Both the position numbers and the translations under genes were made by a program. A DNA stretch of 64,000 bases. It comes from Planctomycetota bacterium (GTDB taxonomy: Bacteria > Planctomycetota > B15-G4 > SIAN01). Shown here in pieces: positions 1 through 9,307 of this stretch. Within the stretch, counting starts at the first letter, position 1, and every line of letters begins with the position of its first letter. Below the pieces are notes generated by a model that was not told the DNA's origin, did not search any database, and saw only the letters and a program-made list of their open reading frames with translations. Location of the stretch: contig JANQQL010000010.1 in NCBI GenBank assembly GCA_028289345.1, positions 248,001 through 312,000 on the forward strand, given 5' to 3'.

Positions 1-117
1 CACTGCGGTTTTGTCAAAGAAAACCGGGGGGCATTGAATCCAGCAACGGTGAGACCACGAAGCTCCGGACACCGCAAGGAAAACTGAAATCAACAACGAA
101 GACAGGAGGATGTTGGA

Positions 118-702
118 ATGAATCGCTGGATGGTCAGTTTGACCGCAGTCGCTTGTCTCTCCACTCCCGCCCTCGCCGGCGGAAACACCATCGCTGACAT
201 CGTGGCTCAGAGCGGCGGCGCCTTCGACAACAACTACGACGATTTCGATCTTCTGCTCACCGCGCTTCAAACCGCCGAGCTGGACGATGATCTGGCCAAC
301 GAGTCGGCGAGCTTCACCGTGTTCGCTCCGAACGATGCCGCTTTCGTGCGCACCGCTCGCGAACTGGGCTTTGCCGGCGTCGACGAAGCGGGTGCTTGGG
401 ACTTCCTGGTGACGACATTGACCACCCTCGGTGGCGGCGACCCGATCCCGGTCCTCACCGACATTCTGCTCTACCACGTGCTCGACCGAGAGGTGAACGC
501 CCTTCAGTTCTTCCTGCTGAGCATCCTGCAGTTCCAGGTCCCGACCCTGCAGGGCGCCACGTTCACCCCCTTCTTCATTTTCGTCCAGGACAACGATCCG
601 GACCTGTCTGACGCCTTCCTGATTCCGGGTCAGATCAACATCGGCGCCTGCAACGGAATCATTCACACCGTCGGACGAGTTCTCATCCCGATCGACGTCT
701 GA
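118..702 (+). CDS. Secreted fasciclin (FAS1) domain protein
   Basis: Predicted extracytoplasmic adhesion-type protein of 194 residues. Residues 1-20 form a signal peptide ending in ALA before a GGNTIADI start. The rest is a single FAS1 domain: an H1 region with FTVFAPNDAAF near residue 65 and an H2 region with ILLYHVLDREV near 120, closing with NGIIHTVGRVLIP. This order and length fit a stand-alone FAS1 protein. The start is supported by AGGAGG at 104-109, eight bases upstream. A terminator follows, so it is probably monocistronic. What it binds is not visible. Confidence 0.9.
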   Translation: MNRWMVSLTAVACLSTPALAGGNTIADIVAQSGGAFDNNYDDFDLLLTALQTAELDDDLANESASFTVFAPNDAAFVRTARELGFAGVDEAGAWDFLVTTLTTLGGGDPIPVLTDILLYHVLDREVNALQFFLLSILQFQVPTLQGATFTPFFIFVQDNDPDLSDAFLIPGQINIGACNGIIHTVGRVLIPIDV

Positions 703-731
703 CGTTCCCCCCGAAAAACCCTATTCCCGTG

Positions 732-770
732 GGCGGTCGAGCATCCTTCGCTCGGCCGCCTACTTTTTTT
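732..770 (+). terminator. Rho-independent terminator after the fasciclin gene
   Basis: An 11-bp GC-rich stem (732-742 with 750-760, one G-U wobble) encloses a 7-nt loop and is followed by a run of seven T at 764-770. It lies 30 bp after the fasciclin stop codon. A near copy precedes the second FG-GAP gene. Confidence 0.85.
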
Positions 771-799
771 GGTGAGGTCTCGCGCAACGCCGCCCCGGG

Positions 800-862
800 G
801 TTCCGGATTGCGTTTTGGAGCAGTGATTCGGTTTCTTCTCAAACAAGGACCCCGTCATGTTC
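800..862 (+). repeat. Conserved 5' leader, copy 1 of 2
   Basis: This 63-bp stretch ends in the start codon region of the first FG-GAP gene. It is nearly identical to 2698-2760 before the second copy, with the same spacing of 57 bases to the ATG. It contains the ribosome binding site AAGGA at 845-849. The leader looks better conserved than much of the coding sequence, which suggests a promoter or 5'-UTR element kept in both copies. Confidence 0.75.
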
Positions 863-2476
863 CATTCCAAGCGCGTCGTTTCGCTTCCGGCCATCGCACT
901 TCTGGCCGGATTCAGCTTCACCCCTCGAGTTTCCTCCCAACTGAAGTACACCTACTTCGCGGACCAGCGCGAGAGGCTTGGGGAAAGCGTGGCCATCGCT
1001 GGTGACGTCAACGGCGACGGGTACCAGGACGTCTTGATCAGCAGTCCGGAGTATCAGGGCTTTCTCGGACGAGTGCAGGTCATTTCCGGAAAGACGGGAA
1101 CGGTGCTCACGACCCACTTTGGGAGCGCGGGAGGCGTGAGTCATGGGGAGAGGGTCAGCGCCGCGGGGGATGTCGATGCCGACGGGTTCGCTGACTACTT
1201 GATCAGTGAATTCCTTGGAGCCTTCGCGCTGATCAGCGGACGAACCGGCGTGACTCTTTTCGAACTCGGAGGTTCGAGATCGAACTTCGGCGCCGCGATG
1301 GACGCGTTGGGCGACCTCAACGCCGACGGCCATGACGACTTCCTCGTCACCGCCGACGGAGCTCTCGACGATGCAGGGTACCGGGTCTACTCGGGGCAGG
1401 ATTTCACGATCCTCCATTCCCGGAACACGAACTCCCTCGAAGGATTCGGCGCCGCCTGCACCGGATTGGGCGATGTGGATCGCGACGGAGTGAACGACTT
1501 CGCCGTTTCCAGCCCCCGTGCCAGCCCGGGGATTCTCCGAGCGGGTCGCATCTCCGTGTTCTCTGGAGCGACCGGGTCTTTGATCCACCAAATCGAGGGG
1601 ACCACCGAGGACGGGCGGCTGGGCTGGGCCCTCGAATCTGCAGGGGACGTCGACGGCGACGGCCTCGACGACTTGCTGGCCAGTGCGGTCCCTTTCAACA
1701 ACGGTCCGGGACAGGTGTCGGTCTACCGAAGCTCCGACTGGACTCCGATCTGGTCCGTTTCCGGGGATCAAGACGGGGAGCGCTTCGGGTTCAGTCTGGC
1801 TGCGGTCGGGGATGTCAACGAAGACGGTCGCCCGGATTACCTCATCGGCTCTCCCGTGTATGAAAAGAACTCGCTCCGCGACGTCGGCCGCTGTCAGCTG
1901 TACTCCTACTCCGAAACAGAGCCATGGAAGACCTGGGAAGGCACCAGAGAGTGGTCTCGACTGGGAGACTCCCTGGCGGGTGGTGGAGACGTGAACGGAG
2001 ATGGATTCCTCGATGTCGTGATCGGGAGTCCTTACTACGACGTCTTTGGAACGACCGAACCTTACGGCCTCGCGGAAGTGCACTTCCTTTGTCCGGCGAT
2101 CGCCAAAGTCGAAGGCCAGGGCTGGCCGGGCGCCAACGAGGTTCCGTCGATTTCATTGGACCAAGCACCGATCTACGAGTCGACGTGCACGCTTGCCATC
2201 GGGAACTCGTCGAACTTCGACACGACGGGCTACTTGGTCGTGGGAAACGATCCCGCCAGCCTCCCCACTCGCTTCGGAGGCTTGCTGCAACTGGTCCCCC
2301 AGGCGACGATTCCGATTTCTCTGCCGACCCAAGGGGCGGTCATCGAGTTCCAGGCTCCTCCGGACCTTGGCGAGTGTGAACCCGCGCTGTACTTACAAGC
2401 TCTCGTGGTCGATCCGGAAACCAGCCACGGCCTGGCCTTCAGCCGTCGGTTGAAGGTGAAGTTCGGACGCGACTAG
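857..2476 (+). CDS. FG-GAP repeat (integrin-alpha-like propeller) exoprotein, copy 1
   Basis: Secreted 539-residue protein with a signal peptide (about residues 1-27). Seven calcium-binding FG-GAP motifs of the DxNxDGxxD type follow (for example DVNGDGYQD, DVDADGFAD, DVDGDGLDD), enough for one seven-bladed beta-propeller. A C-terminal beta-rich domain of about 115 residues ends in LAFSRRLKVKFG. Such propellers are cell-surface or secreted and bind ligands or calcium, but the partner here is unknown. ATG 857 is preceded by AAGGA. The next gene is a tandem paralogue of exactly the same length. The C-terminal domain resembles the tail of the sulfatase at 46258-48024. Confidence 0.88.
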   Translation: MFHSKRVVSLPAIALLAGFSFTPRVSSQLKYTYFADQRERLGESVAIAGDVNGDGYQDVLISSPEYQGFLGRVQVISGKTGTVLTTHFGSAGGVSHGERVSAAGDVDADGFADYLISEFLGAFALISGRTGVTLFELGGSRSNFGAAMDALGDLNADGHDDFLVTADGALDDAGYRVYSGQDFTILHSRNTNSLEGFGAACTGLGDVDRDGVNDFAVSSPRASPGILRAGRISVFSGATGSLIHQIEGTTEDGRLGWALESAGDVDGDGLDDLLASAVPFNNGPGQVSVYRSSDWTPIWSVSGDQDGERFGFSLAAVGDVNEDGRPDYLIGSPVYEKNSLRDVGRCQLYSYSETEPWKTWEGTREWSRLGDSLAGGGDVNGDGFLDVVIGSPYYDVFGTTEPYGLAEVHFLCPAIAKVEGQGWPGANEVPSISLDQAPIYESTCTLAIGNSSNFDTTGYLVVGNDPASLPTRFGGLLQLVPQATIPISLPTQGAVIEFQAPPDLGECEPALYLQALVVDPETSHGLAFSRRLKVKFGRD

Positions 2477-2627
2477 ATCCGGGAATCAGCATGCACCAGG
2501 GCCCACGGTTGTCGAGCGGGATGCGAAGAGCACGCGCAACGAGATGCTGCCGCTCTCCCGGGATCATCCACCCCGTCGAACGAACCGCGATCCCGCTCAA
2601 CATTGAAGTGTCCCCCCAATGAGCCCT

Positions 2628-2669
2628 TGCGGCGGTCGAGCTTCTTTGCCTCGGCCGCCGCATCTTTTT
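2628..2669 (+). terminator. Rho-independent terminator after FG-GAP copy 1
   Basis: A 13-bp stem (2628-2640 with 2650-2662) with a 9-nt loop is followed by TCTTTTT. The core stem matches the terminator at 732-770, so the hairpin appears to have been duplicated together with the gene downstream of it. Confidence 0.85.
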
Positions 2670-2697
2670 CTAACACTCCGCACAACGGCGTCCTGGA

Positions 2698-2760
2698 GTT
2701 CCGGATTGCGTAGTGGAGCAGTGATTCGGTTTCTTCTCAAACAAGGACTCCGTCATGTTC
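2698..2760 (+). repeat. Conserved 5' leader, copy 2 of 2
   Basis: Near-identical copy of 800-862, again ending at the start codon with the AAGGA ribosome binding site. Confidence 0.75.
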
Positions 2761-4374
2761 CATCGAATGCGCATTTCTTTGCTGCCGGCAACTTCCGTTC
2801 TCGGGGTGCTCTGCCTCGCTCCCCATGCCTCCTCTCAGCTGAAGTACACCCTCTTCGCAAGCGAGCAAGAAGCACTCGGGGAAAGTGTGGCGATTGCCGG
2901 CGACGTCAACGGTGACGGATACCAAGACGTCTTGATCGGGAGTCCTCGCTATCAAAGCTCGGCCGGACGAGTGCTGGTGGTTTCTGGAAAAACGGGGACG
3001 ACTCTCGCGACCCACCTGGGCGACGAGACCTCGGAGCAAGTGGGGATCACGGTCAGCGCGGCGGGAGACGTGGATGCGGACGGGTTCGCCGACTACCTCA
3101 TCAGTGAGTTCAATGGCTCTTTCTCAGTGTACAGCGGGCGCACCGGAGTGATCTTGTTCCAGCGGCCGGCATCGACGTCAAACTTCCGTGTTGCCATGGA
3201 TGGGCTGGGAGACCTCAATGGGGACGGCCATGACGACTTCCTCATCACCTCGGACGGCGACCCGGATGGCTCCGGGTATCGCGTCTACTCGGGTCGAGAC
3301 TTCACCGTTATCCATTCTGGGGTCGGCCCCTCGAGTGAGGAATTCGGCAGGGCCTGCACAGGTTTGGGCGATGTGGACGGGGATCAAGTCAACGATTTCG
3401 CCGTGTCCAGCCCCTGTGCAAGCCCCGGGATCGACAAAGCGGGTCGCATCTCTGTGTTCTCCGGGGCAACCGGGTCATTGCTCCGTGACATCGAGGGAGC
3501 GGCCGAGAAGAGCGCATTCGGCTTTGCAATCGACTCCGCCGGAGACGTCGACGGAGATGGCCTCGACGACCTGTTGGTGGGTGGCGCCCCGGCCAACAAC
3601 GGCTCGGGACAAGCTTGGGTTTATCGAAGCTCGGACTGGAGCCCGGTCTGGTCAGTCGTCGGAGATCAAGAACAGGCGGGCTTCGGCTTCTCCGTCGCAA
3701 GCGCGGGGGATGTGAACCAAGACGGCCGTCTGGAGTTCCTCATCGCGTCGCCTTTCCACTCCGCGGGCTCGCTCAACCAAGCCGGACGCTGCCATCTTTA
3801 CTCTTATGGAGAGACTCAGCCGTGGAAGGTTTGGGACGGCACGGAGAGGTCGACTCTGTTGGGTAAGTCGGTGGCGGGAGGTGCCGACGTCAATGGCGAT
3901 GGGTTCCTCGACGTCGTGATCGGGAGTCCCGGCTTCGATGTGTTCGGATCCCCGGAGCGCTATGGCCTCGCAGAAGTGCACTTCCTTTGCCCGGCCATCG
4001 CCAACGTTGACGGCCAAGGATGGCCGGGCGCTCGTGGCATCCCGGAGATTTCTCTGGACCATGCGCCGCTTTACGAGTCGACCTGCAAGCTGAGCGTCGC
4101 AAACTCGTCGAACTTCCCGACCACGGGATACTTGGTTGCGGGAACCGCAGCCGCCAGCATTTCCACTCGCTTCGGAGGCTTGCTGCAACTGGTCCCAGAA
4201 ACCATGATCCCGGTGTCTCTGCCGATTCAGGGAGCAGACATCGAGTTCCAGGCACCGCCGGATCTTCACGAATGTGAGCCCGCCTGGTACGTTCAAGCCC
4301 TGGTTGTCGATCCGGAGTCCACCCACGGTCTCGCCTTCAGCCGTCGGCTGAAGATGAAATTCGGACGCGACTAG
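2755..4374 (+). CDS. FG-GAP repeat exoprotein, copy 2 (tandem paralogue)
   Basis: A 539-residue paralogue of the preceding gene with the same signal peptide layout, the same seven DxNxDGxxD blades and the same C-terminal beta domain (ending LAFSRRLKMKFG). Most residues are identical by eye and no gap is needed to align them. Substitutions are scattered, and many in the blades are surface-type changes, as expected from an older tandem duplication under selection rather than a recent assembly duplicate. The role is presumably the same surface or secreted calcium-stabilised propeller. It is convergent with the molybdoenzyme operon. Confidence 0.88.
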   Translation: MFHRMRISLLPATSVLGVLCLAPHASSQLKYTLFASEQEALGESVAIAGDVNGDGYQDVLIGSPRYQSSAGRVLVVSGKTGTTLATHLGDETSEQVGITVSAAGDVDADGFADYLISEFNGSFSVYSGRTGVILFQRPASTSNFRVAMDGLGDLNGDGHDDFLITSDGDPDGSGYRVYSGRDFTVIHSGVGPSSEEFGRACTGLGDVDGDQVNDFAVSSPCASPGIDKAGRISVFSGATGSLLRDIEGAAEKSAFGFAIDSAGDVDGDGLDDLLVGGAPANNGSGQAWVYRSSDWSPVWSVVGDQEQAGFGFSVASAGDVNQDGRLEFLIASPFHSAGSLNQAGRCHLYSYGETQPWKVWDGTERSTLLGKSVAGGADVNGDGFLDVVIGSPGFDVFGSPERYGLAEVHFLCPAIANVDGQGWPGARGIPEISLDHAPLYESTCKLSVANSSNFPTTGYLVAGTAAASISTRFGGLLQLVPETMIPVSLPIQGADIEFQAPPDLHECEPAWYVQALVVDPESTHGLAFSRRLKMKFGRD

Positions 4375-4600
4375 CCCAACGGCTCAAGGGCCCCTGGTTG
4401 TTCAAAGCTCCGAGGAACGCCGGGCAACAAGAGCGTTGCCAACCCGACCTTGCCAAGAATGACCCGGGGCCCCATTCGTCACGCGAGTGCAGACTTCGGA
4501 ATTTCAGCGAACGCACTGCTCGAGGAGAGTGCGAGTGCGACAAGCGGGGATCTCCCATCCGTTCGACGAGTCGGTGGAAGTCCGGGAAACCCCGCGCCGG

Positions 4601-5152
4601 TCACTCGGATCCATGGACCTTGCGCGCGTCGCCGGTGATCTGTTGACACAGTTCGCGGCAAGCCGTTGCGACCGAGCCGTAGAAGCCTCCGCACTGGGTC
4701 ACCGGTGCGAGCGCCTGATCGGCAAAGTTCAGGTGCTGGGAGGCCAGCCACCGAGCCTTCTTGCCATCGCTCTCCGACAGTTCGGCCCAGAGCAACAGCA
4801 AGCACCCGAGATGATCCACCGGGGCGTTGCGCGCCGCCTCCCGGTTGAACTCGAGCGCCGCCGAGTCGGCCAGCTTGCGGAGCGAAGCGGTGGAAGGCCC
4901 CTCGTACTGTCCGTGTTCCCAAAGCGACTGAACCAAGGGAGTGCCAGAGGGGCCGAGAAAGCACTCGAAGTATTCCTCGGCAAGCGTCTCGAGAGCGTCG
5001 TCGGACCGCGGCACGTCGATCCCCTCGACGGCCAACGCTGAGACGAGCGATGGCTGGCGCAGCTCGTCCAGGAGTTCCTGATCGATCTCGCGCAACAACA
5101 AGCGCCCGAACAATCGGGCCACCGCGACCCAAGACGTCATGACTTCGTTCAC
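4601..5152 (-). CDS. TorD/DmsD-like molybdoenzyme maturation chaperone
   Basis: All-helical cytoplasmic protein of about 183 residues, last in the operon after the molybdopterin oxidoreductase. Features typical of the TorD/NarJ family are LARLF-type N-terminal helix residues (VARLFGRLLL), a YFECFLGP segment and a PVDHLGCLLLLWAEL helix near the middle. Such chaperones bind the Tat signal of their partner and help insert the cofactor. GTG 5152 overlaps the upstream TGA (GTGA) and has GGAAG nine bases upstream. ATG 5140 is the alternative start. The open frame continues further upstream on this strand but only as antisense to nothing meaningful in the neighbouring gene. Confidence 0.82.
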   Translation of the reverse strand: MNEVMTSWVAVARLFGRLLLREIDQELLDELRQPSLVSALAVEGIDVPRSDDALETLAEEYFECFLGPSGTPLVQSLWEHGQYEGPSTASLRKLADSAALEFNREAARNAPVDHLGCLLLLWAELSESDGKKARWLASQHLNFADQALAPVTQCGGFYGSVATACRELCQQITGDARKVHGSE

Positions 5153-7965
5153 GAAATCTTCCGGACCCGCACCACAGTGTCGTTGAACGCCTGCTGACCC
5201 GAGATGAAGTCCGGAGCAATGGGTAAGACTTGGTTCTGAGCCCACCCCGGGCCAGTGTTCTTGACCCAGGTTTTTGGGTCGTTCTGGGTCCGGTCTTCCC
5301 ACCACATGTTGCGCTCCCAATCGGGATCGCGCAGCGCTTCCTGATCCATCCCCACCGCTTCCCCACCCGGAGGAGCGACTTGCTTGGCCTGAGCGACTCG
5401 GGAGTACTGCCAGTGGCCGAGGGAGTTGGAGATGGCCAACGCCCGTGGGTGAACACCCGCGGTCAAGACCACCGGGATGCGTAGTTTGCGATCGATCTCC
5501 CCACTTCCCAATTCCAACCCCGGGAGGTGACGGTCCACGCTCCGACTTCGATGTCCGGTGACTTCGATCCAATCCCCATCTTGGAGGCCCAGCCGACGGG
5601 CCGCTTCCGGATGAATCCATGCCGGATTCGAGTGAACGATTTCGGAGCACCATTTGAGATTCGCGGTGCGTCCGTGATTGTGAACGTTCCATTTGAACGA
5701 CGTCATCACGAACTGGTCCTCGTCCAGTCCTTGGTGTTCCTCGATCGGCATGTAGTGCGGACCCGACTCCATCTTGTAGCGGTACTTGCGATGGCTTTCC
5801 GGTCGGCTGCGTCCTTTGGAGTTGGCCAGCGCCACGAGATCGTCCACGTTTTCGCCCGCGGCCATCTTCACCACGTAATCGCTGAAAACCTCGAACTTGC
5901 GGCTGGGCGTCCGGAAACCGCGGACGACCTTGTCCCCCATCCGAATCCCGATTCCCTTGCCATCTTTGGTCACGACCCCCGTGTCCGGATCGGTGACCGA
6001 TCCTTCGAGGGCGGCGTCGTCCAAGGGACGCAGGTACGGCTCGAAGTTCGACGCCTGGTGGGGATCCTCGAATGCTCCTTCGGCCTCTAGGAACTCCATG
6101 GGGTTTTCGTACTTCTCGGCATCGTAGGGGACGTTCTTCGTCCAGATCGCCATGTACTCTTCCGTGGATCGATCCGCGGGGAACCACTCCTCCATGCCAT
6201 CCCCAATGCGCCGCGCCAGCTCGGGCAGAATCTCGCGCATGTCCTTGGCTTCGCCCAGCGCTTCGACCATGGGGCGACGCATGTTCAAGTAGGGCTTCAA
6301 GTTGTAGGCCCCGCGCGCGTCGACGTCCCAACGTTCCATGTAGGTGGCCCAAGGCAGAACCAGGTCCGCGTAGTGAGCGGTCTCGTTGTAGAACGGGTTG
6401 ATCGCGACGTGAAACCCGATTTTGTCCTCGTCCTTGAGGATGTTTTCGGTCACCCCCATTTCAGGCCAGGTGAGGGGACTGTCCAGGTTGTAAGTCATGT
6501 AAGCCTGGAGCTTGGCTCGACCTTGGGCGAGATACCAATAGACGATCTCGCCAACTTTCATCTTGTTCCAAGCGTTGGCCAAGACGAATTCCGGAGGATC
6601 GTCGAGGACCGAGCCCGCGGTGGCCTTGGGAGGCTGGGGCGGCAACGGGAAGCGCTTCTTGTCGTAGCCCCCGGTCCACATCCAACACCAACCTCCTGGC
6701 TTGCCCACGCTCCCGACCAGAGCATTCAATAGGCCGATGGCGCGGTCGTTGTAGTAGCCGTTCAGGTGGGCACTGCTGCCCCGATTGCACATGGTGGTGG
6801 CGCGCGGCGCGGCAGCGGCGAATTCCCGGGCAATCCGGGCAATGTCCTTCGCCGGAACCGTGCTGACCTTCTCCGCCCATTCGGGGCTGTACGGCGCCAG
6901 GTGCTTGGTGACCGTTTCCAGGTCCGTGTTGGTCCAGGTATCGAAGAACTTCTGGTCCGCCAATCCCTCCGAAGCGATCACTTGGCACATGGCGAGGGCA
7001 ACGGCGCCGTCCGTGCCGGGAAATGGCATGAAGAACTCGTCGGAGTTGCCGGCGGTGTTGGACATGCGGACATCGAAGGTGACCAGCTTGGCACCGTTTT
7101 CGAAGCGCCCTCTTTGGACTCGCATGGCGCCGGCCACGTGGCCCTGGTGCGCTTCGAACATGTTCGAGCCGAAGTTCAGGATGTACCGGGAGTTCGCGTA
7201 GTCACCGAGATCCCAGTCACTTTCGAAGATGTGAGCCAGATTGGCGGTGCGTCGAGCAGCGGAACAGAGCCCTCGGTGATTCAGGTGAGTCGCCGTCCCA
7301 AAGGCGTTCAGGAACGCGCTGACCATGTCCTTGGTCCGGTTGCGTCCTTGATGAAAGCCGAACTCTTCCGGGCGTCCCGAACGACGCACTTCCCGAAGCT
7401 TGGATGCGAGCTCGTCGTAGGCCTCGTCCCACGACACCCGCTTCCAACGTCCCTCCCCCCGCTTTCCGACCCGACGCATCGGATAAAGCAATCGTTCCGG
7501 ATGATACTGATGATTGAGCGCCGCTTGTCCCCGGGCACACAGACGCCCTTGGGAATTGGGATCGTTGGGGTTGCCCTCCACCTTCAGGATGCGACCGTCT
7601 TTCACGTGGCCGGTGATGCCACACACGGTCGAGCAAAGCTGACACATGCCATGGATTTTGGTGGTGTTCTTGTACTTGTCCGGATCCGGGAAGTTTTTCT
7701 TGCGGTAAGGGCCGGGAAGCTCGCACACCCCGGGAACCGGCAGATCGCCCAGTTCATAGGGCGTTCCCCGGCCTTCCTCCCAAACCTTCAAGTTCTCTTC
7801 GGGAGTGGGCTTGCGGAAGTTTCCGTTTTCGTCAACGAACTCCTGATCGGCATCCCGAGACGACGCACAGCCGGTTACCGCGCCGGCGCCAAGCAACGCG
7901 CCAAGCTGTAAGAACCGTCGGCGATCGAATCTGCCGGGGGCGGACGAGGGGAGCTGGCTTTCCAT
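5149..7965 (-). CDS. Tat-exported molybdopterin oxidoreductase, catalytic subunit (Psr/Phs/Ttr type)
   Basis: 938-residue member of the DMSO-reductase superfamily. A twin-arginine motif (DRRRFLQLG, residues 14-22) is followed by a possible lipobox (AVTGC, Cys33). A [4Fe-4S] site is formed by Cys108, 111, 115 and 143. Cys234 in RGLCSAAR is the likely molybdenum ligand, which points to the polysulfide/thiosulfate/tetrathionate/arsenate group rather than Ser-ligated DMSO reductases. ATG 7965 is chosen because it overlaps the ferredoxin stop codon as TGATG and has GGAGGAG just upstream. An ATG eight codons earlier is open. Substrate is unknown. No NrfD/PsrC membrane subunit is encoded nearby, so quinone coupling must come from elsewhere. 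Confidence 0.88.
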   Translation of the reverse strand: MESQLPSSAPGRFDRRRFLQLGALLGAGAVTGCASSRDADQEFVDENGNFRKPTPEENLKVWEEGRGTPYELGDLPVPGVCELPGPYRKKNFPDPDKYKNTTKIHGMCQLCSTVCGITGHVKDGRILKVEGNPNDPNSQGRLCARGQAALNHQYHPERLLYPMRRVGKRGEGRWKRVSWDEAYDELASKLREVRRSGRPEEFGFHQGRNRTKDMVSAFLNAFGTATHLNHRGLCSAARRTANLAHIFESDWDLGDYANSRYILNFGSNMFEAHQGHVAGAMRVQRGRFENGAKLVTFDVRMSNTAGNSDEFFMPFPGTDGAVALAMCQVIASEGLADQKFFDTWTNTDLETVTKHLAPYSPEWAEKVSTVPAKDIARIAREFAAAAPRATTMCNRGSSAHLNGYYNDRAIGLLNALVGSVGKPGGWCWMWTGGYDKKRFPLPPQPPKATAGSVLDDPPEFVLANAWNKMKVGEIVYWYLAQGRAKLQAYMTYNLDSPLTWPEMGVTENILKDEDKIGFHVAINPFYNETAHYADLVLPWATYMERWDVDARGAYNLKPYLNMRRPMVEALGEAKDMREILPELARRIGDGMEEWFPADRSTEEYMAIWTKNVPYDAEKYENPMEFLEAEGAFEDPHQASNFEPYLRPLDDAALEGSVTDPDTGVVTKDGKGIGIRMGDKVVRGFRTPSRKFEVFSDYVVKMAAGENVDDLVALANSKGRSRPESHRKYRYKMESGPHYMPIEEHQGLDEDQFVMTSFKWNVHNHGRTANLKWCSEIVHSNPAWIHPEAARRLGLQDGDWIEVTGHRSRSVDRHLPGLELGSGEIDRKLRIPVVLTAGVHPRALAISNSLGHWQYSRVAQAKQVAPPGGEAVGMDQEALRDPDWERNMWWEDRTQNDPKTWVKNTGPGWAQNQVLPIAPDFISGQQAFNDTVVRVRKIS

Positions 7966-8840
7966 CACTCCGACTCCTCCCGATGCCATGGTCCCGGCTC
8001 GTGACGATCATTCTTCCACTGGTAGACACTGTAGGCCTCGGGCGAGTAGCTCTCGCCTTCGCGGGGGATCTTGTTCTCCCACACTTCCATGGGGTGGTCG
8101 CTGTCCACGGCAAACCAGGTCCTTGGCTCGGTCCCTTTTTCCGGACGCAGCCGGGAAATCTTGTCCTCGGCTTCCAGCAGTTTTTTTCGCCGAGAGATTT
8201 CCGAGTCGGGATCGTTCAGATCCCCGAAGTACAGCGCTTCACTCGGACAGGTCGTGACGCACGCTGGCTCCATTCCGACTTCGAGGCGGTGGGTGCAGTT
8301 GTGACACTTGACCGCCTGGTTCGCCACCTTGTCGATGTAGATGGCGCCGTAGGGACAGGCATCGACACAGGTCGCATGGCCGCTACAAGCTTCGTAGCTC
8401 ACTTGCACCGTTCCCCCCGCGGCCTTGTGCAGCGCACCGCAAGGACATGCCTTGATGCAAGGGGCATCCTCACAGTGCTGGCAAGCCATGGGAATCATCA
8501 CTCGAGCCAAGCCGCCCCCCGACTTTTCGTAGTCGTGGTAGATCGTCTGACGGATGTAGTTGCCAAGCGGAACGTCGTTCTCCGCCTTGCAGGCCACCTC
8601 GCAACCGTGGCATCCGAAACACCGACGCGTGTCGACCAGCCAACCGTAGCGCTTGCCGTCGTCGGGGGCCGTCATGCGGTCCCGCCAGTGCTCCTCGGGG
8701 TAGAAGCGAACGGGAGTTCCCTCTTTTGCCTCGGCGGAGGAACCGAGAGCGGCCGCGCCCAGAGCGGTGGTCGCGGCCTTCTTGACGAACTCCCGCCGAG
8801 TGGGGTCGGGAGGTGTGGGATTCTCGGGATCAGTCGTCAT
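7965..8840 (-). CDS. Tat-exported ferredoxin-like electron-transfer subunit (PsrB/TtrB/DmsB type)
   Basis: 291-residue iron-sulfur subunit and first gene of the operon. A Tat motif TRREFVKKA sits at residues 14-22. Cysteine groups are C74/77/80/84, C120/123/128/132, C152-x5-C158-x3-C162 and C179/182/194/198, a four-cluster arrangement typical of DmsB-like proteins. In the third group the expected second Cys is His155 (C-x2-H-x2-C-x3-C). NarH-type subunits have Trp at the equivalent position and carry a [3Fe-4S] cluster, so a non-standard cluster is plausible here. It passes electrons to or from the catalytic subunit encoded next. Confidence 0.88.
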   Translation of the reverse strand: MTTDPENPTPPDPTRREFVKKAATTALGAAALGSSAEAKEGTPVRFYPEEHWRDRMTAPDDGKRYGWLVDTRRCFGCHGCEVACKAENDVPLGNYIRQTIYHDYEKSGGGLARVMIPMACQHCEDAPCIKACPCGALHKAAGGTVQVSYEACSGHATCVDACPYGAIYIDKVANQAVKCHNCTHRLEVGMEPACVTTCPSEALYFGDLNDPDSEISRRKKLLEAEDKISRLRPEKGTEPRTWFAVDSDHPMEVWENKIPREGESYSPEAYSVYQWKNDRHEPGPWHREESE

Positions 8841-9307
8841 GAGATTCCTGGAATAGTGAATGAGTCACGCATTCGTCGATCCATGGGCCTCGAAAAGCGG
8901 GGACGCGACGCCGGACACGAAGACTGGGAAGCCCCACGAAGGGGCGGCAACCGACCAAGAGTTGAGCGGTGAAGAAGCTGTCCGTGAAACAGCGAATCCG
9001 CGAGTCCGTGAATGTTCCCCTCGTTTTCACGGGAGGGAAACTAGGGGAAGCCTCTCTCGGGGGTCAAGAGAGGAAGGCCGCGAAATCTTCCGGGAAGGAA
9101 ACGGCGCACTTGGCCGTGATTCGCTCCACTTCCAGACCACTCCGGATCGCTTGGAAGAAGGCCCGGGATCGTTCCGAAATCCGAAGCGTCGATCACTTCA
9201 CCCCAAGCACCCTGTCATCCGTCACAGCAAGCCTCGTCGCGGGCCAGGAATCCCCTATCTCGTTCCCGGTCGGTCCCCTTTTCCCTGGATCCCTTGGGAG
9301 GTTTCCA
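8841..9307. other. Divergent intergenic region
   Basis: 467 bp between the divergent ferredoxin gene and the cytochrome b562-like gene. No convincing gene is visible. It holds a 7-bp hairpin (9051-9057 with 9067-9073) and presumably both promoters. Confidence 0.5.

Noticed and set aside
839..2083. Long minus-strand open frame opposite FG-GAP copy 1
   Set aside because: Antisense to the repeat-rich gene. Its translation has no domains and a similar antisense frame occurs opposite the paralogue, a by-product of codon bias.
5153..6352. Upstream extension of the TorD-like frame
   Set aside because: It overlaps the catalytic subunit on the same strand in another frame, and its translation is Gly/Arg/Ser-rich without domains. 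The chaperone begins at 5152 or 5140.
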